A stretch of DNA of 64,000 nucleotides from Trifolium pratense (lineage: Eukaryota > Streptophyta > Magnoliopsida > Fabales > Fabaceae): the NCBI RefSeq assembly GCF_020283565.1, contig NC_060063.1, positions 3,804,563 to 3,868,562 of the forward strand. The letters are read 5' to 3'. The translations under genes and the position numbers were made by a program. The notes below the pieces were generated by a model that was not told where the DNA came from, did not search any database, and worked only from the letters and a program-made list of their open reading frames with translations. Shown here piece by piece: positions 33,107 to 45,308 of this stretch (position 1 is its first letter; every line of letters begins with the position of its first letter).

Positions 33107-36100
33107 TCAATGCCAAAGCTTCAAGCAGAACCCTGCAGGAACTGATGATCTCTTGTTTGATACACAATCTGAGAAGGTGTCCACAAGTTGCTCAGCAAGA
33201 GAAGCCGGATCTTCGTGAAATGTATCTACATATATTTTCACAATCCTTCTTTCTTCAGGGGTTGCTCTTAAGCTGTACCAAGTCAGAAATTTCTGTCTGA
33301 AGTTCTTTTCAATGTGTCCTTCACACTCTAACCATCTAATCACCTTCACATAATACTCAAAACCCCGATCTGGAAAACCATTGCCCTCACAGCCCTCGTC
33401 TTGCCTTTCACCACTTCTCTTCTTGGATTTGCTTCCATCTCGAGGGCCACTCCTTTTCCCAGATCCATTTTCTACATCTTTTCCACCGACTTTGGATCTA
33501 CCTTTTCTTCTGGGACCATCTTTAAGTAATTCCAACCTGCCGGGAGTATTAGGAAATCCCCTTTTTGAGCTACCTGTTAACGGAACACATTCCCTTCCCG
33601 TTGGAATTGACCCATCATCAGTGCTCGTGTCCTTGGTTACTTGTTCCTCTGCCGAATGCTTGTTTTCAAGCTTGAATGCATCAGAACTAGGTATAGTGTC
33701 AGTCATTCCTACAGCAACCTGTTTGTCTGACAAGGAATCTGCATCAGTGGGACATCCCACTCCGCCCAAATGGGAACAGTTAATAGCATCATTAGATAGA
33801 TTTCTAGAAGCAAGCTGGTTGCTATCCTTGTGATAAATAGGATAATTATCTGATCGATTATCAGTTTGGTCGCTATGATTAGTTTCATCTTCCACTGATG
33901 ATGGATTGGAAAGACTGCTACAGTTGGTTACTGGGCTCTGACTTCTTTCCGTTGCTGAACAATTTGGGACTTCATCCTCACCATGCTCTGTTGTGACTTG
34001 AACTTCGCACATACCCGACTTCCTCAAATCATTGGAAACAACTTTGAAACTGTATTCTGTAGCTGGAAGTAAATCCCTGATGTCGAGTCTTCTATTTGGT
34101 AGGAGATTCGTGCAAGTTGGGTTCAATGGATAGTTCACATCATCAGCTTTGTGATGCCACACGGCGTAACCAGCATTATTTTCTCCAGAAGGATCTTCCA
34201 AACACAAAATAACAGTGAGGGATGTTGCAGTGACATCTTCAAACCTCACCATATTTGGCACTAGTAAACTTGCATCTGAAAATGTAGACACAGACTGATC
34301 AATTATTTACCTTATTTGAGAGAGTAAACACAATGGCAAAAAATCAATCTGCTAACAATCTTTTGCAATATTATAATTAATATATTCAAAACAAAATCAA
34401 ATATAAGTACATATACATAAATATAATCTTATAGGTCAAAAAGTTGAGTTTTCCTGTCAATCCCAGATGTCACTGTATGTCCCAAAAGTTTATTAACACT
34501 GTCACATGTGGTTAAATGTTTTTATTTTTGAACCTCCACCAATTACCAGAAGTTACATGTGAATTACTCAAAATTACTTATGGGCAAACATTCTTAAATA
34601 TAAAATCCAATAATACAAAATTAATTTCTCCTTATTACACTAATAAATCTTTACCATTATATCAATTACCATAATTGAAAGAAGTGGAGTAGTTGGTTCC
34701 ATAGAACACATTTGCAATGCTAGTCACATTAATTATCATCTAATTTTGAAAACCAGTGAAAAAGGCATGATATTTTGTAAAAAGAGTGAATGAACACCTT
34801 GAATAGTTGGATTGGGCGTCAGAGGCAAGATCCTTTTAGAAAGCATTGAATCAAGTGATTCAAGAGCAACACCACAAAGTTTCTGAACCTCAGGTCCTGA
34901 AGAAAGCCTGTTCACAACCCCCCTACCAATCTTCAGTGGTGAGCCAGTCAGTGGACCCACCTCCTGTTCAAGTTTCTTCACTGCTTGATCAACAATTTCA
35001 TAAAGTTCTCCATACACTTCAGTCCCTTGTAAAAGTTTTTGGCTTAAGGAAACACGATAACATAGTATGTCCACTCGTCTGGCATCCTTTGCTACCATCA
35101 GTTGTTTTCTCCAGCATCTAATACATTTAAGAAACAAGGTTAGATGAGATTGTAGATACCCTACAAATTTTTCAAAAATCGTTCTAAAATGATTATAGTG
35201 CAACCCTCACATACTGAAGTAACAAATTTACAATCTTTTGATTGAATAACAGCAATCTCTTCCTCACTGTGTTGAGTAGAGTTCAGTAATCACTATAGCA
35301 AAGCAAATCAAAAGAACATTCAACAGTTTACAAATCTTTCTCTTCGACAATGCTGATCATACATGATAGTATTAATCTTGATATGGCAGTCCTATGAATG
35401 TTTAACGCAAATTATGAGTTAAAAAATGCTATGATTATATTTCCTTCTAAATAGTACCTGAAAGCCCGAGAAAAGGGGGGAAGGATTAAAAACGGGGAGA
35501 TAAATTTTCAATTGGTCCATTAAGAAACTTTTGCATGAAGAAGGAGAAGACAGACTTTAGCATGTAAAGATTTCTAAGACTCTGAACTTATTTGTTTAGT
35601 CACTGTTTATTTTGAAAGTATTTTGATGTATCTTGTAAACAACAAATTACTAAATATAATCATCTTTAATCCCAATAATATCAATGATTTGCATGAACAC
35701 AAAGCTTCAAATGTAGAAAAGACTCGAAGACCAAAAAAAAGATAAACAGGGAAAAAGAATAAAAGAGAAGCTTATAAATGGATAAACAATTTCATCTAAG
35801 AAAATGTAAAACATCAGTTTAGAATTTACCCAAGTAAATCATTTACTTTCCCACATGAGACACAGTAGAAGCCTCCATCAAGCTTCCGATGTTCACCGTC
35901 TTTGCCAATTCCAGAACCAGCATGTTTTAAAGCACACTCAAGGTGGCATGACAAGCCACAGGAAACACCGGGAAATGGAGCTTCAGAGCTGCATATTAAC
36001 CACAGGCTAGGGTCTTTGTTGTCATCATATTGATGACAAATACAACATGAACATCTTTTGCAAAATGCATCTGCTTGATTTAGGGTAGCCTTGCATGCTG

Positions 36101-39100
36101 AGTTTTTGCAGTATATGGTATTATTACTCACGGTGTCACCATTATTGACTAAAACATTGTTTGCAGGAATAGCTAACTGAGATGAATTCTCAGTTTTTCT
36201 CTGCCTTTTAGCAGGTTTCTGACCGTTTGCAGGAAACGAATGTGGTTCAGAGTCGGTGGCAATATCATGTCCGCTTGAATTCTTTTCGGAAACAATTTTT
36301 AGAAGATTTTCGATAATTTTCACCTTTGTCAGCCCAGTATACTTCCTTTCTTTTCCCATCTCGGCACACAATATTTGCAAAATCTCTTGACGGCTACATG
36401 ACTGCAGCATCTCGGATGCACCATCATGAGACACTTTAGATATTTCATATACAAGCTCTCTTTTTCTCTCCATACTCAATTTACTAAATTTTGAAGGATC
36501 AAGATCAAGAGCAACACCTAGGATCAAGGAAAAAGAAAACAAATATTAGTACATTATTATATATATGAGAGGATTCCAACTTAAAAACTTCCAGGTGGTG
36601 AAGGAAACAAGACTTTTTCAGCAAAGATGTCGGCTGCAACTTGTATTCATGATAGACATGTCAACATCAAGAAATTGAAAAGTTTACACACCTATAATAT
36701 AAGCATAAATAATGGATTTTATACATGAAACTATAATGCATTTATCTATCTACAAGCACATTTGAAGAGTTAAGGGCCCAATTTTTATTTTTATATTTGT
36801 TTAAAATATTGGTTACATAAAATACAACCAAGAAATATTGCAAAGCTCGGTGTAATGGAGACTAATCAAGTCAACCAATTAGGCAACTGGACTTAACCTC
36901 CTTTGACTTTTATAGTCACCTCCATAGACCTCTAATTTAGTTGTTAGCACATTGCATATAAAATTATAAGCCTACATCAATCAAGACTCTTTTTTTCTTC
37001 AAAATGCATCAATAAAACATTAACTGTATGGCCCCCAAATGCAGCTTGTTAAATATGCTTGGATCTCAACCCCAAAAGCTAGCTTGAGAGTTGAGGTTTG
37101 CACTACACTTATAAAGGCTATCTTTACCATATCTCTAGCCAATGTGGGACTTCTAACACACTCTCTCACGTCCAGAACTGAATAAGCTGGAACGTGAAAT
37201 AAACAACAACGGGTGGCCCAAATATGGGAGGTCTCCACAACAAACAACAAATGGATCTAGGACAGACTCTGATACCATATTAGAATTTGGGAGGCCTATA
37301 CTCAACCACAAAAGCTTATATTGGGCCTAACTCATCCTCACAAAACCAGCTTGTAAGGTGAGGATTGCCTCTAGTATATAAACACTACACAGGCCATATC
37401 TCTTAGCAATGTGGGACTAAATCCACCCCTTCACACCCAACACAATGAAGGTGTTGGAGGCTGCAATGAAGGCAACCCAAATGCCGCAATTAGGCGGACG
37501 GGGGCGGACCGCAATGAAGGCGGAATATCCAACACAGCTCATACTAACAGCTCGGCAACAAAAGGATATATATATAGCACAGATTCTAAACCAAAAAAAG
37601 CCAGAATTACAAGAGATAAATAAAATTATAATTAAATCAAATAAAAAAGGGAAACACCATCTCAAGAAAGTTGTTCTTTTTCTCTAAAAATTAAAATCAA
37701 AGGTAAACCAGTAACCAACATTCAGAAGAAAAAAAAAGCGTGCAGAACAACATTTTACACCGCTGTTGTGTTGCGATCCCTGATATTGCTGACATTGCGG
37801 TTAAATACAACTTATGCAACCATAATTAAAACAATTGCAGACACGCAGACATAAAAAACCTTAGGCATCATGCCTCATAAAACCTCGGGGAAGATACCAC
37901 AGCAAATAAATCAATCCACAGAAAAATCATATATGTCACAAATCAAAATTCTAAAACACCATATCATATTTATCCAAAAAAAGAATAAAATATAAGAGAT
38001 TAATAATCAAAAGGTGGATCATTAAATTAGGTGGTATAACGTAAAATCACGTGAGATAATAAAGCATAACGCGGATAACGAATCCAATCCTTGTCGTGTT
38101 GCGATCCTTTTTATTGCAGAAAATTGCTTAAATACGACTGAAGCAACTTCAATTAATGCAACTGTGGACACATAGATATAAAAACCTTGCCCGTGACAGG
38201 CCACAGAAAACTTTGAGGAAGAGACCATAGTAAATAAATCAATCCATAGAGAAATTCAGATACATCACAGTATGACAATGCTAAAACATCATATTATAGA
38301 GACTAATCAACAAGCGGATCATTAAATTAGGCAGTACAAATTTAAAGCACGCGAGATAATAAAGCATAATGGAGATGAAGTATCCAATACTTGCCATGTT
38401 GCGATATTTTTTATTGCGGAAAATTGCAGTTAAATGTAATTGCTTCAACTACAAGTTAATTGCGGACACATGGGCATTAAAAAAACCTTGACATGTAAGG
38501 CCTCAGAAAACCTTGAGGAAGATACCTAAGTGAAAAAATCAATCCACAGAAGAATCAAATACGTCAAAAATCACTATGCTAAAACATCATATCATAGAGA
38601 TTAATCAACACATTGATCATTAAATTAGGTGGTACAACTTTAAATCATATTAGATAATAAAGCATAACACAGAAAATGGATCCAATCCTTGTCGTGTTGC
38701 AATCCTTTTTATTATGGAAACATGCAGTTAAATACAACTTATTTGACCACAATTAAAGCAATTGCGGACATGTAGACATAAAAAACCTTGACATGTCACG
38801 CCAAAAAAACTTTGAGAAAGATGCCACAACAAAAAAAATCAATCCACAGAAAAACCAGATAAATCACAAATCACAGTGCTAGAACATCATATCATAGAGA
38901 TTAATCTTCACGTTGATCATTAAATTAGGTGGTACAACTTTAAATCATGTTAGATAATAAAGCATAACGCAGACAACGGATCCAATCCTTGTTGTGTTGC
39001 AATACTTTTTATTACGGAAACATGCAATTAAATACAACTTATGCGAGCACAATTAAAGCAATTGCGGACACATAGACATCGAAAACCTTAACGTGTCACT

Positions 39101-39738
39101 CCAAAAACTTTGAGATAGATATCACAACAAAAAAAATCAATGCACATAAATATGGTAGTAAAAGTTAAAAATCAGATATGTCAAAAATCAGTAAGCTAAA
39201 ACATCATATCAAAGAGATTAATCAACAGGTTGATCATTATATTAAGTGGTGTAACATTAAATCACACTAGATTAAGTGGATAATAAAGCATAACACAGAT
39301 AACAAATCCAATATTGAGATTCTTTTTAATGCAGAAAATTACAATTAAACACAATAATTAACGCAATTATGGACATAAAAAACCATGACATGCCATGCCT
39401 CAGAAAACCTTGATGAATAAACAAAGCAAATACATGAATCCACAGAAAAATGATATACGTCAGAAACCACAATGCTAAAACATGAAATCATAGAGATTAA
39501 TCAACAGCTGTATCATTAAAATTAAGTGTAAAACATTAAATCACGTAAAATAATAAAATATAACACCGATTATAAGTTCATAACGAATCGAATCCTTGAG
39601 AGAATTCAATCAGCTAGCTCAGTTTCAACATAACAAGAAAATAACATATAATCCATGAAAATTGGAAGAAATTGAGATGAACGCAGAGAATAATCAAGTG
39701 ATGGAGGCGTTACCTTCAGAAGAGGAATCGGAAGCCAT
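33107..39738 (-). CDS. VIN3-like protein (VEL/VIL2 type), Polycomb-associated
   Basis: Minus-strand exons: 39738-39714 (only MASDSSSE plus one base), 36517-35830, 35117-34798, 34275-33107. All phases agree; 733 residues, stop TGA. Order: N-terminal [21 protein letters not shown] block and [17 protein letters not shown]; a basic KRQRK patch; the Cys-rich atypical PHD (about residues 144-234, [10 protein letters not shown]...CSCCIC...SCHLEC...YCVSCG); [20 protein letters not shown]; a fibronectin-III domain (about 348-445); an acidic, Ser-rich linker with a KKR-rich stretch; and the VEL dimerisation domain near the end ([20 protein letters not shown]). VEL proteins bind PRC2 and, in Arabidopsis, silence FLC after cold; length and domains fit VEL1/VIL2 best. 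The 3.2-kb first intron carries satellite and TRIM DNA. The start is duplicated upstream. Confidence 0.94.
37035..37445 (-). mobile_element. TRIM relic in VEL intron 1
   Basis: Two diverged LTR-like stretches end in GCCAATGTGGGACTTCTAAC (about 37136-37156) and GCAATGTGGGACTAAATCC (about 37408-37426). Between them is a primer-binding-site complement, GACTCTGATACCATATTAG (about 37265-37284), and the GGGTGGCCCAAAT interior motif. Same type as the TRIM at 26.9 kb but older. Confidence 0.75.
37740..39605. repeat. ~300-bp satellite-like tandem array in VEL intron 1
   Basis: Six to seven copies of a ~300-bp unit run head to tail. The TTGCGATCC-like anchor recurs at 37771, 38099, 38399, 38697, 38997 and about 39314, with a partial copy ending near 39600. 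Each unit contains ATCATTAAATTAGG, GATAATAAAGCATAAC, TGCGGACACATAGACATAAA and AATCAATCCACAGA-like words. The array ends about 110 bp before the tiny first coding exon. Non-coding; divergence between copies suggests it is not very recent. Confidence 0.9.
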
Positions 39739-40073
39739 AACTATGCAACAAGGAGGAGAAGGAATTACTCACTCACTCAATCGTCACATCACATTATCAA
39801 CAAACATCAGCGAAAAATTCATGGAACCTAAAGAAACGTTAAATTCAATCAACGTCATGATTTGGCGAAGAGAGAAAAGAGATGGAGAAAGATTGAAGTG
39901 ACAATTACCGAGAAAAAGATGCTTTGAATTGTTGAAGAAAGAAAGAAGGAATCAATCATCCAGTAACTGAAAACCGGTGTGGTGACGCGCGCACACACTC
40001 TCTCTTTTGTATGTATGTGAAATCGGTCCATCTTTGCTCATTTTTTAAGCTTTCATTTATTTAGTATGTTTTT
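39739..40073 (-). promoter_or_regulatory. VEL 5' leader and proximal promoter
   Basis: Sequence directly upstream of the VEL ATG. It includes a CT-rich stretch in sense (ACACTCTCTCTTTTG complement near 39995) and a GACGCGCGCACACAC tract. It is duplicated at 43545-43858, which marks it as the likely 5' UTR/promoter unit. Transcription start not determined. Confidence 0.5.
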
Positions 40074-41338
40074 GGTAACACAAATTAAGCTAACTTGTTT
40101 CAAAAATTAGAAGTGTTTGGTAACAAATTTTTTTTAGTAGCTTATAGTTTATTTTTCAGATGTTATATCACTTTATTCTATTTTTACCCTTTAGTTTAAT
40201 AACTACTCACTATCAATTTACAATCCTTCAAGGATGTATGAATACTGAATTCATCTAGAATTCATTGAAGAGAAAAAGAAGTTGTTTTATTAGTTCTTCA
40301 GGAACTATATAACACATAAAAATATTTTTGATGTGCAATCCATTAGGGATGCATGATGATAAATGGTGATATTTCGTAAGTTCTTCAGGAACAAAATTAA
40401 TTTTTTCTAAGTTCTTCGGGAACTAAGATTATGAATTCTTCGGGAATTCATGTATTAAATGTCTAAGTTCTTCAGGAACTAAGAATAGGTTTTTTAGGAA
40501 CCAAAATTATGAATTCTTCGGGAATTCATGTATTAACTTTCTAGGTTCTTCAGGAACCAAGATTATGAATTTTTAAATATGTTTATGTTCTTTTGGATGA
40601 TCGAAGTGTCGATGTTTCACCATACTGGTGTCGGTCACGAAGCATAATGATGCTTCACCAGACTATTGTCGGTCACGAAACTCAAACAATATCAAACATT
40701 CAAGATACATATTATAAATAAATAAATAAATAAATAATTGATCAACATTTTATGTAATATTAATGATCAAAGTGTTATACTTCACCATACAAATGTCGGA
40801 TATCACGAAGCGTAAACAACATTGAATCAATTAAATACATAAAGGAATGATGCTTATTTATTTATTTATTTAATTTTAATTATTATTATTTGATCTTTAT
40901 AAGTATACAAGGTTCAAACGATTCATAATCATATAATAATCAAAAATAAAAACTACTTGTGATTTCATAAAAATAGAATAAGAATTGTGTACCTCAGTTG
41001 GTAAGCTCGTGCTGATAACGTGTTATGAAATATAAGTAATAGTAATAATATATAAGTATAGAGGAGAGAAGAAGAGAAGAGAGAAAGAATAGAGATTGTA
41101 TTATTCTCATCAAGGTGTATCTTTACATGACAATACAAGTCCTATTTATAGGACAATATAATGGGACAGTGGAATGGGTCAATGCTTAATGGACATCCAC
41201 CAAATTATTCATAACAATTTTATATTTATTAACCACTTTAAAAGTTAATTTTACCAAACACTTTAATTTCAATTAACTAGTTTTTTAGCTATCAGCTAGT
41301 TTATAGCTTATTTTTACCAAACAGACCCTTATTCTACT
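40074..41338. mobile_element. MITE copy A (PIF/Harbinger-like), split by an LTR-element fragment
   Basis: Starts GTATGTTTTTGGTAACA and ends TTTTTACCAAACAGACCC, with TTA on both sides (40071-40073, 41339-41341). Copies B (43859-44190) and C (46193-46486, truncated) share the body (GATTAAGCTAGCTTATAG, TCAGATGTTAT). The uninterrupted copy is 332 bp. TTA duplication suggests PIF/Harbinger, but B lacks it. Confidence 0.6.
40224..41216 (-). mobile_element. Copia-type LTR element fragment: LTR plus leader
   Basis: An LTR (41021-41216) with ends TGTTATGAA and TTCATAACA is followed, on the minus strand, by CGTTATCAGCACGAGC, a primer-binding-site-like sequence. About 800 bp of untranslated leader lies beyond. 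The leader carries repeated short palindromes such as AGTTCTTCAGGAACT and GAATTCTTCGGGAATTC, and TTCACCATACTGGTGTCGG-type repeats. The rest of the element is missing. Inserted into MITE copy A. Confidence 0.65.
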
Positions 41339-41769
41339 ATTTTTTTTTTTACGTTCCGTTTTTTTTGGGAAAAAAAATTAACCTTTTTTTTAGTTAAAAT
41401 TTAACCTTCTATTTTCATTAAAAAATTAATATATCTAATATTTATTTTATTTTTTCTTCAAAAAAAAATATATTCCTCTTTTAAGGGTTAGTACATGTTT
41501 TATCCGCTGCAATGTGGACAAGCTTTGATTTACACTATAATATATATTTTTTCGATCACTCATTGTAACGTGAAGATTTCGTCAGTTACCCCTCATTAAA
41601 TATGTGGGCTTAAAATTCCGTCTTTTTGCCCTTTTGTAATGCTAACAAATTATTTTACTCTCAATGGTCATGCCGCATCATCAATTATAAGGAATCTTAA
41701 GTGAACATATTCCATGAAGAGGTAAACGACGTTGGAACAAAATTGAGATTTAAATGTCCCCCCCCCCCC

Positions 41770-42802
41770 GAGATTATTAAAGTTTTGATAATAACAAAGT
41801 ATTAAATGTACAATTGGAGATACTAAAAATTTATTTTAAGTGTGCAGAATTAACTTAAAGATAAGTTCTGAAAAAGGCCAGAAGATGAACGCTCAGAGGT
41901 TCATAACAATTCAAAGGATATCAACGTCAAAAGTTATGTCTCTCAGAGGTTGAGAACCTCAGGACTTGATAACTCAGAAGTTAACAAAACTCTGAATTGA
42001 TCTTGGTTTCTGTGAAGACTTGGTCATGAAGGTCAACACTTTTACCAATGAAGAAAATGACCTCTCAAGTAGATCAGAACAACATCTTACATTATTCCTA
42101 GTCTCTAGGAGAGAACGTGACTTGTCTAGTCTCTTAGCTTAAAATGGAAAGTCTTCTCTGTACCAGGTCAAAGTTGTTGAAACTCTTACTCAGTTTTGGA
42201 TTTCATCCAAACTGTATCAAGACAAATGCAAGAAGACAATCCTATATTTATCAACGGTCATTTGCAACGTCTATTTCTCTTAGTGATATAAATACTAGAT
42301 GGAGTGGATTGCAAATTATAATAACGCACGTACAAGCTATCATTTGAAAATCCTAGAATACAAACACTCATCCTCTGAACCGAGAATTTCATTCTTATTC
42401 AAAATACTTTGAAGTCTTTGTGTGCTCATTGTATTTTATCATTAAGGTTCTTTAAGTGTATTGTATTTATTTCAACAAACTTTATTTACATTCTTAAGTT
42501 TGAGAAGTCTTTTGTTGAGTGCTTAAGCATTGTGTAGAAGTCTCTTGCTGTGTGATTGAGCATTTTTAATCTTGTGTGATTATAGTGAAATCCCTTGGAA
42601 GTGCAAGAGGACTGGACTACTCTCGTTTTGTGAAAGGAACCGGTATAAATCTGCTGTGTACTTTCTCTCCCTCTGATCTCCTTATTGTGTTTGCTTGTTT
42701 TATCCGGTGCTAATTTATTTGAGTTGAAACTTAGAAAAAGTTTTAACTTATCTAAAACACAATTCACCCCCCCCCCCCCCTTCTTGTGTTTTCACACCTT
42801 CA
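41770..42802 (+). repeat. LTR of a Copia-type retrotransposon (about 1.03 kb)
   Basis: Begins close to GAGATTATTAAAGTTTTGAT after a 12-C run, and ends before the primer-binding-site-like TTGGTATCTAGAGC at about 42804-42817. The gag reading frame follows at once, which fixes orientation. The exact left end is unclear because of the C run. No partner LTR in the window. Confidence 0.65.
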
Positions 42803-42869
42803 ATTGGTATCTAGAGCTCTGGTCTGTTACTTTTACTTAACAGTGAGACAGTAAGGATCGTGAAAATAC

Positions 42870-43540
42870 ATGTCTGGATATGGAGATCAAACACGACCAC
42901 TAGCAAGTGCAAGTGGAGGAAGTGGTGGTAAAGCTGCTTTTGGCCATGATTACTTAAGTACTGAATCATATGAACACAGTTGCAATAGAAAGCCCCTGTA
43001 TTCAATGGTGATGCATCTTTGTTTGAATGGTGGAAAGAAAGACTCTATAGCAACATCACTGTTATTGATCATGAGCTATGAGATCTAGTTGAGCTGTGAG
43101 TAACTTTTGAAAATCTGAATGAGCATGGAAGGTTAACTATTGAGCAAAGAAATTTACTCACACCAGCTAACTTGAAGATCTATACGAAACATCACAGGGT
43201 TAAGGATATTGTTGATGGTGCTATCAGACATGAAGACTGTGTCAGACACAGAAAACAAGATCTATACGAAACATCACAGGGTTAAGGATATTGTTGATGG
43301 TGCTATCAGACATGAAGACTGTGTCGGAATAGAGAACAAGTTTTCTGCTAAATCTATCTTTGACTCTATGTGTGCTACGTATGATGGAAATGAGAAGGTT
43401 CAAGAAGCTAAAGCAAGTCTTCTAATCAGACAGTATGAACTCTTTACCATGAAAAAAGATGAAGATGTTGAAACTATGTTCACAAGATTTCAAACTCTTG
43501 TATCTGATCTTAAGGTGTTGAAGATAAGCCATAACTAACA
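42870..43540 (+). pseudogene. Copia-type gag fragment with internal 82-bp duplication
   Basis: Starts MSGYGDQTRPLAS. Further on, with frame changes, it reads as Copia gag: LFEWWKERLYSNITVIDHE, then FSAKSIFDSMCATYDGNEKV and MFTRFQTLVSDLKVL. An 82-bp direct tandem repeat (43177-43258 and 43259-43340) breaks the frame. It stops abruptly at 43540, exactly where the copied VEL start region begins. No pol. Confidence 0.85.
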
Positions 43541-44640
43541 AGGAGAGGAATTACTCACTCACTCAATCGTCACATCACATTATCAACAAACATCAGCGAA
43601 AAATTCATGGAACCTAAAGAAACGTTAAATTCAATCAACGTCGTGATTTGGCGAAGAGAGAAAAGAGATGGAGAAAGATTGAAGTGACAATTACCGAGAA
43701 AAAAGATGCTTTGAATTGTTGAAGAAAGAAGGAATCAATCATCCAGTAACTGAAAAACCGGTGTGGTGACGCGCACACACACTCTCTCTTTTGTATGTAT
43801 GTGAAATCAGTCCACCTTTGCTCATTTATTTAAGTTTTCATTTATGTAGGGTGAGTTTGGTAACACAGATTAAGCTAGCTTATAGTTTATTACATGAGTT
43901 TATAATCTTGTTTCAACAAATTAAAGGTGTTTGGTAACAATTTACTAGTCTATATTTTATTTTTCAGATGTTATTTCAAGTAGTGTCTGAACTTATAACT
44001 TTTTACACTTTATTCCATTTTTACCCATTAATTTAATAATTACTCACTCTAAAAAAGAAACTACCCACTATCAATTATGTCATTTTATATTTATTAACTA
44101 CTTTAAAAGCTATTTTTACCAAACACTTTAATTTCAATTAGGTTTTTTAGCTATCAACTAGTTTATAGCTTATTTTTACCAAACATGCCCTTCTTCTACT
44201 ATTTTTTTTTTTTACGTTCCATTTTTTTTTTGGTAAAAAAATTAACCTTTTTTTTTTAGTTAAAATTTAACCTTTTATTTTCATTAAAAAATTAATATAT
44301 CTAATATTTATTTTATTTTTTCTTCAAAAAAAATATATTCCTTTTTTAAGGGTTAATACATGTTTATCCGCTGCAATGTGGACAAGCTTTGATTTACACT
44401 ATAATATATATTTTTTCAATCACTCATTGTAACGTGAAGATTTCCTCATTTACCCCTCATTAAATATGTGGGCTTAAAATTCCGTCTTTTTGCCCTTTTG
44501 TAATGCTAACAAATTGATTTACTCTCAATGGCCATGCCGCATCATCAATTATAAGGAATCTTAAGTGAACATATTCCATGAAGAGGTAAACGATAAAATC
44601 TTCATATTATAGGGGGTGATTAAAAAAAATATTACAGGAG
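43539..44640 (-). repeat. Copy B of the VEL start/leader/promoter segment
   Basis: From AGCCATAACT, which contains the complement of the VEL ATG, it follows 39735-40073 closely through the leader (GAAACGTTAAATTCAATCAACGT). It then runs through MITE copy B and the flank that in copy A lies at 41339-41736. No VEL coding exon beyond the first codons is present; leftwards is gag. Thus it is a promoter copy without its gene. Confidence 0.88.
43859..44190. mobile_element. MITE copy B, 332 bp
   Basis: Uninterrupted member with ends GGGTGAGTTTGGTAAC and, on the opposite strand, GGGCATGTTTGGTAAA. Moved here as part of the duplicated VEL flank rather than by its own transposition. Confidence 0.65.
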
Positions 44641-45308
44641 ATAAATCAAACTCGTCCACATCTTTTATATTATAAGCTTGTATACACAAGCAAACTCTAA
44701 ACCCTAATTTGTTTTCCCAGTTTTCCCTCCATTTTATCTTGCAATTTTGTCTTGACTAGGATTCGAACCCGCAACCCTTCAATGCAAGACAATATTTCCA
44801 ACCATTATGGCAAGTATATATACCAATTGTGATTAAAATTATGTGCAATAATTGATAAGCACCATCAATTTTAAAAGTATATCATATCAAAATTATTGTT
44901 GACTATATTATTCATCACGAAATATTTTTATGTCTTTCCTGATCAATGATTTTTTTCTACCGGATCATAAATTTAGAGAATAATTATCATGTGAGATTTG
45001 GAAAGTTATTATCACGTGTAATTTGGAAAGTTATTATCAAACTCAATTCTACTAAATCAATTTTTTTTGCAATACAACCAAACACAACCATAGTCATGTC
45101 ACTAATCACATTCATTATTTTGTTTTTAATATTGCAGATTTAATATTAACCGATGATCAATTGATATAATATGCACTAGCAGACCAATTGTGATTTAAAT
45201 TATGTCCACAAAGTGTTAAACTCCATCAACTTTCATAGGAAAGATTTCATACGACAATTAAGCACCATCAATTTTCATTGCACAATTTAAACAATTAAAA
45301 ACTGATAA
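44641..45308. other. Non-coding DNA with a second Helitron-like 5' end
   Basis: At 44661 TCTTTTATATTATAAGCTTG follows an A and resembles the Helitron start at 45309. A tRNA-B-box-like GATTCGAACCCGC lies at about 44761. No matching 3' end was found for this copy, so it may be an older Helitron that received the younger one. No coding region. Confidence 0.4.

Noticed and set aside
33381..33833. 150-codon plus-strand open frame
   Set aside because: Exact antisense of the VEL linker exon; Ser/Pro/Leu-rich composition follows from the opposite strand.
41758..41770. Poly-C runs at 41758 and 42768 as regulatory G-quadruplex sites
   Set aside because: Simple homopolymers in a retroelement; likely slippage or assembly effect, no multi-tract G pattern.
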